Source of the DNA: CBDFKQ01 sp965248855
Lineage (GTDB): Bacteria > Bacteroidota > Bacteroidia > Cytophagales > 172606-1
Length of the DNA: 64,000 nucleotides
Assembly (NCBI GenBank): GCA_965248855.1
Contig: CBDFKQ010000022.1
Coordinates: forward strand, 62,001 to 126,000
Direction: 5' to 3'
Positions 54,875-63,600 of this stretch are shown one piece after another. Within the stretch, counting starts at the first letter, position 1. Each line of letters starts with the position of its first letter. Made by a program: the position numbers and the translations under genes. The notes under the pieces are model-generated. The model saw only the letters and a program-made list of their open reading frames with translations. It ran no database searches and was not told where the DNA came from.

Positions 54875-56992
54875 ATGAAAAAAACTTTTATTACATTTTT
54901 ATTATTTATAATTTCTTTTAACATAATTCTTTCTCAAAATAAAAATTCAGGGAGAGCCGAGGAATTGAAAACCGAAATGTGGAACACTCCAGATAAATCT
55001 TTTAAGGTAACTGATATTCCAGAGAAATGGAAAAACGAATCGGCAGTTATAATATCCCAATATGCTGCTTATGAATATAAAAAATCCGTAATGCATAAGC
55101 ACCTTCATGACAATCAGATTTATCATCGACGGATAAAACTTATTGATAAAGCAGCAATTGAAGAGTATTCAGAAATGAATGTACCTGATGATGAATTTTT
55201 AACGGCATATTACATGGGCATAAAGATAATTAAACCCAATGGTAAAGAAAGTGAGGTTGACCTTTCAAAGGCTGTTAAAATTGAGCAGAAAGCCGGACGG
55301 CAATCGGAAAGCTATAAAAAACTAGCTATACCTGGTTTAGAACCTGGTGATATTTTTGATTATTATCTATGTTTTGACCAAGAAATTCGGCTATCTGACG
55401 GCGAATCATATACTTTTGATCCCATTACATTTCCATTAGCATCAAAATATCCAATCTTGTATCAAAAAATTGATTTTGATGTACTTCGGAAGTGTTCAAT
55501 CTATATAAAATCTATTAATGGTGCACCTAAATTTAAAGCGGATGAAGATGCGAAAAATGATAAAAAACATTTTACATTAATAGATCAAAACCATGAAAAA
55601 GAAATTGCTAAACATTGGTTTTATATCTACAGGTCAGTACCATTAGTTAAATTTCAAGCTCATTATCCCGGGGAATCAGGCGTTGCAAAAGAATCTTTCT
55701 CTGAGGATTTAATAAAATCCACAATAGGTTATCATGGAGTATATTACCCAGAAGCTTACCTAATGAAGTGGAACAAGAAAAATTTTAAAAACGAAAAAGA
55801 TCAACTCGAACAAGTAAAAAATTCTTTTTACTTGTTCCGTAATTTTCATATGAGTTATGTAAAAGGTTTTAAAGAATATAGTTTAAGAAGTATGGTTTAT
55901 GGTGTTTATAATTGGAATTCCTATTTAAATAATATGGAAAATTACCTTACTAAAAACAAAATTCCTTATAAGCAATGTATGGCTCTGCCTAGGAGCATAT
56001 CAAAACTAGATGATTTTATTATCGAAAAGGAAGCCTACTTTTTCTTACGGTTAACAATAAAGAATAAAGATTATTTTATTTTTCCACCTGTAATGCATAA
56101 TAATTGGGACGATATTCCTGATGAATTACAAGGTGTGGAATATTACTATGTTGATGAAACTCCTAAAGGAAGACAACTAAAACGGTCTATTACTCCAGTT
56201 GTTTCAGCAGATATTAACAAACTCGTGAATAAATTTGATATTACATTTGATAAGGAAAAACTAACGCAGTTTTCTATTACAGCAAATGTTGAATTATCTG
56301 GCTCAACACGAATAGACAGGCAAGAGGAAATACTTATTCCACAAGATTATATTGATGAGGAATCTGGTATTTATTGTGTAAGAAAGCCTTTATATAAACT
56401 CCTCAACAAAAAAGAAATGGCTGAGCTCCCAGAAAAGAAAGATGCCAGAATAGCTAAAAGAAATAAAGATGTAGAAGAACTGTTAAAAAAAGAATTCATC
56501 GGAGATGATAACATTAAAATAACTTCATTCTCCAATTTTAAAGTTATTCAAACCGGCAGGATGCCTAATCAGCCAGCGCTCAAATATTCTTTTGACTTAA
56601 AAGCAGAAGGATTTGTTAAAAAAGTAGGGCAGGATTATTTAATTGATATTGGAAAAATAATAACCGGCCAGTTGGCTCTTGATAAAAAAGATTTTGAACG
56701 CGAGTATGATGTTTATAAGCCGTATGCAAGATCGTATAATTATGAAATCAATCTTGAAATCCCGAATGGATATAATCTTCAAGGTGTTGAAAAACTTGGA
56801 TCTAATGTAAGTAACGAAACCGGTAGCTTTGTAAGTAAAGCAGTATTGTCAGGAAAAATATTAAAAATAAACGTCAATAAAGTTTACAACCACAATTTTG
56901 AAAAAGCAAAGGATTGGCCAAAATTGGTAAGTTTTATAGAGGTCGCTTATAATTTTACACAGCAAAAAATATTGCTTAAAAAAGATAATTAA
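54875..56992 (+). CDS. DUF3857-family paralogue lacking the transglutaminase triad
   Basis: 705 residues with a signal peptide (about 1-20, ending ILSQ). Same overall plan as the gene upstream: DUF3857 domain (about 60-250), a middle domain and a C-terminal beta domain (about 440-700). In the middle, where Cys-His-Asp should lie, it reads YKQCMALPRSISK, EAYFFLRLT and YFIFPPVMHN, so the Asp of the DPT motif is replaced and no matching Cys-Gly-Asp or Asn-His context is seen. It is probably catalytically dead and may act as a partner or scaffold. Only two bases separate it from the active copy. Confidence 0.82.
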   Translation: MKKTFITFLLFIISFNIILSQNKNSGRAEELKTEMWNTPDKSFKVTDIPEKWKNESAVIISQYAAYEYKKSVMHKHLHDNQIYHRRIKLIDKAAIEEYSEMNVPDDEFLTAYYMGIKIIKPNGKESEVDLSKAVKIEQKAGRQSESYKKLAIPGLEPGDIFDYYLCFDQEIRLSDGESYTFDPITFPLASKYPILYQKIDFDVLRKCSIYIKSINGAPKFKADEDAKNDKKHFTLIDQNHEKEIAKHWFYIYRSVPLVKFQAHYPGESGVAKESFSEDLIKSTIGYHGVYYPEAYLMKWNKKNFKNEKDQLEQVKNSFYLFRNFHMSYVKGFKEYSLRSMVYGVYNWNSYLNNMENYLTKNKIPYKQCMALPRSISKLDDFIIEKEAYFFLRLTIKNKDYFIFPPVMHNNWDDIPDELQGVEYYYVDETPKGRQLKRSITPVVSADINKLVNKFDITFDKEKLTQFSITANVELSGSTRIDRQEEILIPQDYIDEESGIYCVRKPLYKLLNKKEMAELPEKKDARIAKRNKDVEELLKKEFIGDDNIKITSFSNFKVIQTGRMPNQPALKYSFDLKAEGFVKKVGQDYLIDIGKIITGQLALDKKDFEREYDVYKPYARSYNYEINLEIPNGYNLQGVEKLGSNVSNETGSFVSKAVLSGKILKINVNKVYNHNFEKAKDWPKLVSFIEVAYNFTQQKILLKKDN

Positions 56993-57356
56993 GTAGGTGG
57001 ATTTTATTAAATCAGCCTGATGAATCAAATTCTGATTATTATTCATCTGCTGCTTTAATGATTTCTATAAAGATCTACTCACTCTCCTTTTAGGTTTTGA
57101 ATTATTAAGAATCTGACTTTTTGGTCGAATGGATAAAATTGTAAGTAAGAGAAAGTGTACTTTTATGATCTATCATAAAAAATAAAGAAGTAAATCCGAT
57201 TGAAGATGTTATTGAGTTAAGATTTCTAAATGTTAAAATTCTCTCTTATGAATTTTACAATAATAATGTGGATCACAATCAGTTACTATGCAACCTCCTA
57301 AATAAATTTCATATTAATAATAAGTGACAAAAAACTTTTTATAAAAGAATAATCAA
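56993..57356. other. Intergenic region with a possible gene remnant
   Basis: 364 bases between convergent genes. A start-less open stretch of 52 codons (57169-57327, plus) has codon-like composition (KEVNPIEDVIELRFLNV), preceded in another frame by a short open segment. It may be the decayed tail of a lost gene. Nothing else is seen. Confidence 0.35.
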
Positions 57357-58280
57357 TTACTTAATTTTTATTCTCCTTGTTGGCATTATAGTTGGCAATA
57401 ATCCACTTTTTAAAACAATCCTTTGGCCGATATCACTTTTAATATAATTCATAAAGCCTGTTGCAGGGCCGGTGCCGGGTTCACGACTGATACAAATCAT
57501 TTCCCTTATAAAAGGATAAGTTTTTTTTGCCAAATCACTTTGGGTAGGTAAATAATATTCCAAAGTATCTTCACTGCTGTCTCCTGCCACCCACATTAAT
57601 TTAATATTATTTTTTAATTCCATAGACAATGGAGAATCCTTATCGCTTATCCATCCTAAACCAATTATGCCTAATGCACCTTTATGATTTTTTACATAAT
57701 CAATTACTTTTACATTCGATTTGGCAGCAAAAATTTTTATTTCTTCCTTACTAAGTCCTAATTTAGTATTCAGAAATGATAAATTACTTGAATTTCCTTT
57801 ATCAAAAACAACAATTATAGAATCTCGCATGCCGGATGAGTTCAAATCATTCCAGATTTTTATTTTTCCGGTAAATATGTTTTTAAGAGTTCCATTGGTT
57901 ATCAAACTATCAGGGTTATCCTTATTTACTATTAAGGCAACCCCATCAATAGCTATTTTTGTACTTCTATATTTAATTTTCGATCTGCCTAAAATTTGTT
58001 TTTCTGTAGTATCCAGTTCCCTGCTGATAACAATCATCCGAACACTGTCTTCTAAAAGCAAACCGATAGATTTTCCTTCAGAAGTTGAAACTAAATCAAT
58101 TTTTATTTTTGGATAACTATAACTAAATGCTTCTTTTTCAAGCCCAAGTAATGGCGTGAATGATTCATCAACAGCAATTGCGAAATTACCTTTTGTTGCA
58201 GATTCATCTGCAGGAGCGCATGATGGCAAGACTAAAATTAAAATGACAAAAAACAGGATTAAAAGATTATATTTATTCAC
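57357..58280 (-). CDS. PstS-like phosphate-binding-type lipoprotein
   Basis: 307 residues. A lipoprotein signal with lipobox LPSC (Cys about 21) precedes a periplasmic binding fold (PBP-like): FAIAVDESFTPLL, VIVNKDNPDSLITNGTLKNIFTGKIKIWNDL, NSSNLSFLNTKLG, GALGIIGLGWISD. This is the PstS-like domain found beside TonB genes in Bacteroidota; no pst transporter genes are present. It overlaps the small membrane protein gene by 8 bases and is transcribed after tonB. Role in TonB energisation or sensing is unproven. Confidence 0.85.
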   Translation of the reverse strand: MNKYNLLILFFVILILVLPSCAPADESATKGNFAIAVDESFTPLLGLEKEAFSYSYPKIKIDLVSTSEGKSIGLLLEDSVRMIVISRELDTTEKQILGRSKIKYRSTKIAIDGVALIVNKDNPDSLITNGTLKNIFTGKIKIWNDLNSSGMRDSIIVVFDKGNSSNLSFLNTKLGLSKEEIKIFAAKSNVKVIDYVKNHKGALGIIGLGWISDKDSPLSMELKNNIKLMWVAGDSSEDTLEYYLPTQSDLAKKTYPFIREMICISREPGTGPATGFMNYIKSDIGQRIVLKSGLLPTIMPTRRIKIK

Positions 58281-58497
58281 TTTCTCTATTTTTAAATTTA
58301 TTTACACTAAATAAGCCTCTAAAAAGGCCATAACCTACGCAAACTACGCCAAATGCAATTCCTAATGGAGAGGATTCAATAAGATTTTCTCTAAAACCTT
58401 TTGATACCAACAAAAACACCCCAAAACCTAATATTAAAAGGGATATAAATATTGAAATCATTAAATATACCTGCTTAAACGATTGTTTGTTTTGCAT
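58273..58497 (-). CDS. Small two-helix membrane protein
   Basis: 74 residues with two predicted membrane helices (about 11-32 and 45-62). The N-terminus is polar and Lys-rich, and the C-terminus is charged. It sits between tonB and the PstS-like gene, with an 8-base overlap to the latter, and a similar small protein occupies this place in related clusters. Function unknown. A large palindrome lies just before its start. Confidence 0.7.
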   Translation of the reverse strand: MQNKQSFKQVYLMISIFISLLILGFGVFLLVSKGFRENLIESSPLGIAFGVVCVGYGLFRGLFSVNKFKNRESE

Positions 58498-58511
58498 AAT
58501 AACTAGAACAA

Positions 58512-58554
58512 TTTAATTTGGGATAAAATTAAATTAATTTTATCCCAAATTAAA
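58512..58554. repeat. 43-base palindrome in front of the small membrane protein gene
   Basis: Arms of 21 bases (TTTAATTTGGGATAAAATTAA and its complement) surround one central base. It lies between the tonB stop (58608) and the next start (58497). It may attenuate or process the transcript. Confidence 0.85.
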
Positions 58555-58607
58555 AAATAAAGAATAGATAAATTTAACAATGTAGTTTACGGTTAAATTA
58601 TTATGTT

Positions 58608-59447
58608 CTAATCTTGTTGCAAAGCAAAACTGATAGGAAGTGTAAACTTTACAGAAACATTTCTTCCACCTTGTTTTCCGGGAGTCCACTTAGGCATCCC
58701 TTGAATAACTCTTGTTGCTTCTTCATCACATCCAAATCCAATTCCTTTTAATACTTCAACTTTAGATATTTGACCCTGACTATTAACAACAAAAGTTAAA
58801 TAAACTTTACCTTGAGCATTTACTCTTTGAGCGGAAACAGGGTAGTGGAGATTTTTACCTAAATATTTTGATAAAGCTCCTAAACCTCCGGGGTAACTAG
58901 GATCAATCTCTACCTTTGTAAATACTTTTTCTTCTACCGGTTCACCAAGCAAAGTATTTTTTTCAACCGGCTCAACTATTATATCATCTGTTGTTGGTCC
59001 ATCATTATTTATTGTACCAATTACTTTGCCTTTAATTTCATCTACAGTAGGAGGCAATTCAGTAGGTATATCTTTATCAGTAATTTCAGGAGGTAGAAAT
59101 CTAACCGTATTTACGACAGGTGGGGTTACTTCTACGCGAGGAATTACAATTTCAGGAACAGATTCAATTAAAGGGGGAGGAGATTCTATAATAATATCCG
59201 GTCCTAAACGTATCATTCTTCTATCTGAATCGTTCATCATATTAGAAACAATACTTCCACCAACAGTACTAATAGATAAACCAATCCCAATTATAGAAGC
59301 TATTAAAACATTTCTTCCATAATTCTTTCTTAAAAGATAAGCACCATATTTTTTATTTCTACCAGAGAAAATAATATCATTAATATCTGTAGGAATGTTT
59401 GTTAAGTTCAAGGGATTAGAACTTAAATTAGTTGTGTATGCCGTCAT
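58608..59447 (-). CDS. tonB: Energy transducer TonB
   Basis: 279 residues. A single membrane helix (about 49-70) follows a cytoplasmic N-terminus that has the NDIIFSGRNKKYGAYLLRKNYGRN motif of this phylum. A Pro/Val/Glu-rich periplasmic linker (about 80-180) leads to the TonB_C domain: YPGGLGALSKYLGKNLHYP (about 185-203), GKVYLTFVVNSQGQISKVEVLKGIGFGCDEEATRVIQGMPKWTPG. It delivers proton-motive force to outer-membrane transporters. exbB and exbD, usually just upstream, are absent. Confidence 0.92.
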   Translation of the reverse strand: MTAYTTNLSSNPLNLTNIPTDINDIIFSGRNKKYGAYLLRKNYGRNVLIASIIGIGLSISTVGGSIVSNMMNDSDRRMIRLGPDIIIESPPPLIESVPEIVIPRVEVTPPVVNTVRFLPPEITDKDIPTELPPTVDEIKGKVIGTINNDGPTTDDIIVEPVEKNTLLGEPVEEKVFTKVEIDPSYPGGLGALSKYLGKNLHYPVSAQRVNAQGKVYLTFVVNSQGQISKVEVLKGIGFGCDEEATRVIQGMPKWTPGKQGGRNVSVKFTLPISFALQQD

Positions 59448-59568
59448 GATTTTATTTTTAAAATGTGAAAATTTAAGTTTATACTTATAGGATTCACATT
59501 ATTTATTTTTCCATAAAAAATAAATAAAATTATTACAAAAGATTTCAACAAAAAATTAAACAGTTATC

Positions 59569-59598
59569 AATATATCAATATCTATATATTGATATATT
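59569..59598. repeat. Inverted repeat before the Cys-motif hypothetical gene
   Basis: Arms AATATATCAATAT and ATATTGATATATT (13 bp) flank a 4-base loop, about 90 bases before the plus-strand start. It is purely A/T with one G/C pair and may be a regulator site or structure. Confidence 0.6.
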
Positions 59599-59685
59599 AA
59601 AAAGTAAAACATATAATTATGAAAGAAATTAATCTTATCAATCCGGAAAGAAAAATTTAAAACTTATAATCAATAAATTTAAAAT

Positions 59686-60300
59686 ATGCTGCAAAATCGA
59701 GTAGATCCTTTTGGAAATATTTTTAAAACGAGTGCTAGGGGAGTTTTAACCGGAACGCGAGGGGTGATACACAATGATAAAAAAGAAATTATTCGCCCGT
59801 TTAAATTAAAAGCCTGGATTACTTGCCTGCTTGAATTTAAAGGAAGGCAAAGAAAAATGATGACGCCCAACAGGTATACAGAATTATTCTTTCTTGATGA
59901 GGCTACTTCTTTTTCTGCCGGCCACAGGCCGTGTTTTGAATGCAGAAGAGACGATGCAAAAAAATTTAAAACATGTTGGCTAAAAGGAAATCCTGAATAC
60001 GGTTTTTCAGAAAAAACATCTATAAATGAAATAGATAAAATTATTCATAAAGAAAGAATAGATTCCAACTTTAAAAAAGTAGTTTATGAAACCAATCTAA
60101 AAGATTTACCTGATGGCGTTTTTATTATGCAAGATAATAATGCATATCTTTTAAAAGATGGATTAATGTATCTTTGGACACCATTTGGGTATGAAAAAAC
60201 GAGAGGTACAATTAACAATAACAAAGTATATTTATTAACTCCAAAATCAGTTGTAAATGCTTTTAAAGCAGGTTATAAACCACAAACAGCAATAAATTAA
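59686..60300 (+). CDS. Conserved hypothetical protein with AGHRPCFECRR motif
   Basis: 204 residues, soluble. Sequence blocks TSARGVLTGTRGVIHN (about 15-30), LKAWITCLLEFKGRQR, NRYTELFFLDEATSFSAGHRPCFECRRDDAKKF (about 62-94) recur in proteins from distant bacteria, as far as I recall, always as hypothetical. The CFEC pair resembles a zinc or iron ligand set, and the His-Arg before it is invariant in memory. No assigned reaction is known to me. It stands alone between tonB (divergent) and tex (convergent). Confidence 0.75.
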   Translation: MLQNRVDPFGNIFKTSARGVLTGTRGVIHNDKKEIIRPFKLKAWITCLLEFKGRQRKMMTPNRYTELFFLDEATSFSAGHRPCFECRRDDAKKFKTCWLKGNPEYGFSEKTSINEIDKIIHKERIDSNFKKVVYETNLKDLPDGVFIMQDNNAYLLKDGLMYLWTPFGYEKTRGTINNNKVYLLTPKSVVNAFKAGYKPQTAIN

Positions 60301-60326
60301 AAAACGGAGTCTTTACTCCGTTTTTA
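60300..60326. terminator. Terminator between convergent genes
   Basis: The hairpin AAAAACGGAGT-cttt-ACTCCGTTTTT overlaps the end of the hypothetical gene and points both ways; the tex stop is 2 bases away. Confidence 0.85.
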
Positions 60327-60327
60327 A

Positions 60328-62553
60328 TTATTTTCCAAATATTGCTTTCAATTTTGCCAATTTATCATCCATGCTTTCGGTCTCTTCTTTTTTATTTACA
60401 GGTTTTTCTTTTTTAGATGTATTATTTGAATTACCTTTTAAAGATAAAGAAATTCTTTTTCGCGCTTTATCCACTTCCAATACCGTAACAATCACTTTTT
60501 GTTGAACTTTAACTGCTTGTTTCGGATCAGAAATAAAAGTATCGGAAAGGTGGCTGACATGCACCAAACCATCCTGATGAACACCAATATCTACAAATGC
60601 TCCAAAATTTGTAACATTTGTAACTATCCCCGGCAATTGCATTCCGATTTTTAAATCGTCAATTTTATTTATCCCTTCTGCAAAATTAAATGTTTCAAAT
60701 TTTTGACGGGGGTCACGGCCGGGTTTTGCTAATTCTTGCATAATATCATGCAATGTTGGCAAACCAACTTTTTCGGTAGTGTATTTTTTTATTTCAATCT
60801 GCTTTCTTAATTCACTGTTTTTCATTAAATCACTAACAGTGCAATTGATATCTCCTGCCATTTTTTCAACAATATGATAACTTTCGGGATGAACAGAAGA
60901 AGAATCCAATGGATGTGAGGCTTCACGAATTCTTAAAAAACCGGCGCATTGTTCGTAAGCTTTATCACCCATTCGTGCAACTTTTTTTAATTCATTCCTG
61001 CTTTTAAAAGCACCATTTGTATTTCTATAATTAACAATATTTTGTGCCAGTTGTGGTCCAAGACCGGAAACATAAGTTAATAATTGTTTACTTGCAGTAT
61101 TTACTTCCACTCCAACAGCATTTACACAACTCATAACTACATCATCCAAACTGCCTTGCAATTTTAATTGGTTTACATCATGTTGGTATTGCCCTACTCC
61201 TATTGATTTTGGATCAATCTTTACTAATTCAGCAAGCGGGTCCATTAATCTTCTTCCAATCGAAACTGCTCCTCTCACTGTAACATCATAATCCGGAAAT
61301 TCTTCACGTGCTACATCCGACGCCGAATAAACCGAAGCACCGCTTTCATTAACCATTACAATTAATATTTCGGGAGGTAAATTTAATTTTTTAACAAATT
61401 CTTCTGTTTCCCTTCCCGCAGTTCCATTTCCAATTGCTACAGCTTCAATATTATATTTTGCACATAAAGCGAGTAAAGTATGTTGTGCTTCTTGTTTTTT
61501 ATTTGGCATTTCCGGATATACTACATCATTGTGCAACAGTTGCCCCTGTTTATCTAAGCAAACAACTTTACATCCTGTTCGAAAACCAGGATCAATGGCT
61601 AAAATATTTTTTTGTCCGATTGGTGAGGTCATCAAAAGTTCTCGAAGGTTTTCAACAAAAACTTTAATGGCTTCTACATCGGCAATTTCTTTTAAACTTA
61701 AGCGAATATCATTTTCAATACTTGGCCTCATTAATCTTTTATACGCATCCTGAACTGATAGTTTTACTTGTTCACGACTTTCGTTTCTTTCATTTTTTAA
61801 AAATATATTTTCAAGTATTTCTATTGCCTGTTCTTCCTGCGGAAAAATATCAATCATTAAAAAACCTTCTTTTTCACCTCTAAGCATAGCCAATAACCTA
61901 TGAGAAGGAATTTTTTTAACACCTTCAGACCATTCAAAATAATCTTTAAATTTTTGGGCTTCAACTTCCTTCCCGGGATAAACTTTTGAATTCATTACTG
62001 CTGAATCCATAAATAATTTACGTATTAATGCACGTCCTTCCTGATTTTCATTTATTATTTCAGAAATAATATCTCTTGCACCTGCCAAAGCTTCTTCAAC
62101 AGAAGCAACACCTTTTTCAGCGTCAATATATTTTTTTGCTTCCTCAATTATATTTTTGTTATCCTGTTCATAAATAAAAATAGCCAGAGGTTCCAATCCC
62201 TTTTCTTTGGCGATAGTTGCCCTGGTTCGTCTTTTTATTTTGTATGGTAAATACAAATCTTCCAACACTGTTAATGTTTTTGCTGCATTAATTTTTTCTT
62301 CGAGTTCTGGAGTAAGTTTATTTTGATCGGTGATCGATTTTAAAATACTTTCACGCCTTTTATCAAGCTCTCGCAGTTGTTCTGCCCTATCCCTGATATT
62401 AGCAATTTGAACTTCATCTAAATTACCTGTTATTTCTTTTCTGTATCGGGAAATAAAAGGAATTGTTCCTCCGCCATCTAATAATTCAATAGTTGCCAGT
62501 ACTTGTTTTTCTGCAATTGATAACTCGGTTGCAATAATTTCAAAATGCGTCAT
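60328..62553 (-). CDS. tex: Tex family RNA-binding protein
   Basis: 741 residues. Tex proteins resemble eukaryotic Spt6 and bind nucleic acid near RNA polymerase. Ordered parts are the N-terminal helical region with GGGTIPFISRYRKE (about 27-40), the YqgF/RNase H-like domain (ILAIDPGFRTGCKVVCLDKQG, about 322-342), a helix-hairpin-helix pair (about 490-560) and a C-terminal S1 domain (about 643-715; GIVTNVTNFGAFVDIGVHQDGLVHVS). A Lys-rich linker follows. The transcript ends at the shared hairpin. Confidence 0.95.
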   Translation of the reverse strand: MTHFEIIATELSIAEKQVLATIELLDGGGTIPFISRYRKEITGNLDEVQIANIRDRAEQLRELDKRRESILKSITDQNKLTPELEEKINAAKTLTVLEDLYLPYKIKRRTRATIAKEKGLEPLAIFIYEQDNKNIIEEAKKYIDAEKGVASVEEALAGARDIISEIINENQEGRALIRKLFMDSAVMNSKVYPGKEVEAQKFKDYFEWSEGVKKIPSHRLLAMLRGEKEGFLMIDIFPQEEQAIEILENIFLKNERNESREQVKLSVQDAYKRLMRPSIENDIRLSLKEIADVEAIKVFVENLRELLMTSPIGQKNILAIDPGFRTGCKVVCLDKQGQLLHNDVVYPEMPNKKQEAQHTLLALCAKYNIEAVAIGNGTAGRETEEFVKKLNLPPEILIVMVNESGASVYSASDVAREEFPDYDVTVRGAVSIGRRLMDPLAELVKIDPKSIGVGQYQHDVNQLKLQGSLDDVVMSCVNAVGVEVNTASKQLLTYVSGLGPQLAQNIVNYRNTNGAFKSRNELKKVARMGDKAYEQCAGFLRIREASHPLDSSSVHPESYHIVEKMAGDINCTVSDLMKNSELRKQIEIKKYTTEKVGLPTLHDIMQELAKPGRDPRQKFETFNFAEGINKIDDLKIGMQLPGIVTNVTNFGAFVDIGVHQDGLVHVSHLSDTFISDPKQAVKVQQKVIVTVLEVDKARKRISLSLKGNSNNTSKKEKPVNKKEETESMDDKLAKLKAIFGK

Positions 62554-62727
62554 AAATTAATTTAAAAATATTTTCAATCATCGAAAAAAATAGAGCTGCA
62601 AAAATAAAGAAAGAAAGGAACTATCATAAAGGTGGCTTGCACCAACAAAAGAAAAACCAAAAAAAATAAGGAATAACTATATTAAACAAGGAAAGTTTAT
62701 TTAATATTTAAATAAACTTCCTTCAAT

Positions 62728-63378
62728 TTACAATTCTGATTTCCCATTAATCATTCTTGAAACAATACCTCCATAATTGGTTAAATCATAACGAATAACA
62801 CCACCAACATGAAAAAGAATATACGCATATAAACCATATTGAACAATTTCATGTATTTTTTCGGCCGGTTCATGAAACGGATCCAACCATTTAACATCTT
62901 CAAACGCAAGTATAAGGCCTGTTAAAATCATAGTAAAAAAAATGAAATAAAAGAAAACATAACCATATTGAACCCATAAGTAATGCTTTTTTTCGTCGTT
63001 TACTCCTTTAAATTGAATAGCATTTTTAATGCGAGTGCTAATTTTCTTTTCTTTTGACAAAGAGATTTCTATTAAAATTCGCCATAGTAATAAAATGGAA
63101 AGGCCATAACCTAAATATTTATGAAGGATCCACAATTTATCGCTAAACTCATGTGCTACTCCTCTAGCCTGATCTTTTGTAATTATTCCGCCATTTTCTT
63201 TAACCTGATCTTCCACCAAAGTTATATTATTGGATGTTTTAAAAAGAGTAGAACCAAAAATGACAGTCCAAATAGAAATTAAGAAAAATAAAAAAGTAAG
63301 CCAGTGCCACAACCTGATTGATGCAGGTTTAGATTGTTTAAAAAACATTGGTTGAATAATAGTATTATCTTCAATCAT
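62728..63378 (-). CDS. Cytochrome b561-like membrane protein
   Basis: 216 residues with four membrane helices (about 22-42, 88-110, 130-155 and 178-198). Haem-ligand candidates are in LWHWLTF (helix 1), ILHKYLGYG (helix 2) and ILFHVGG (helix 4), as in the diheme cytochrome b561/hydrogenase b-subunit family. It would carry electrons across the inner membrane. No hydrogenase or oxidoreductase gene is adjacent, so the partner is unknown. Confidence 0.83.
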   Translation of the reverse strand: MIEDNTIIQPMFFKQSKPASIRLWHWLTFLFFLISIWTVIFGSTLFKTSNNITLVEDQVKENGGIITKDQARGVAHEFSDKLWILHKYLGYGLSILLLWRILIEISLSKEKKISTRIKNAIQFKGVNDEKKHYLWVQYGYVFFYFIFFTMILTGLILAFEDVKWLDPFHEPAEKIHEIVQYGLYAYILFHVGGVIRYDLTNYGGIVSRMINGKSEL

Positions 63379-63600
63379 ATTATATCGGTTAAATTTTATT
63401 TAAATATAGAAATCTTAAAAGCAAAAATTTATTAAAATAGAAATTATAATGGATCCAATTTTTTATTAATCAGCATTATAAAATTTTGTTGGTATAATAT
63501 TTTTATAACAACCACATGCTTATGTGACATTTAAAGAAATGAATAAATATTTTTCCGGGCTGCTTGCCTAAAAATCCACAATTATAACTAAAAATTAAGA

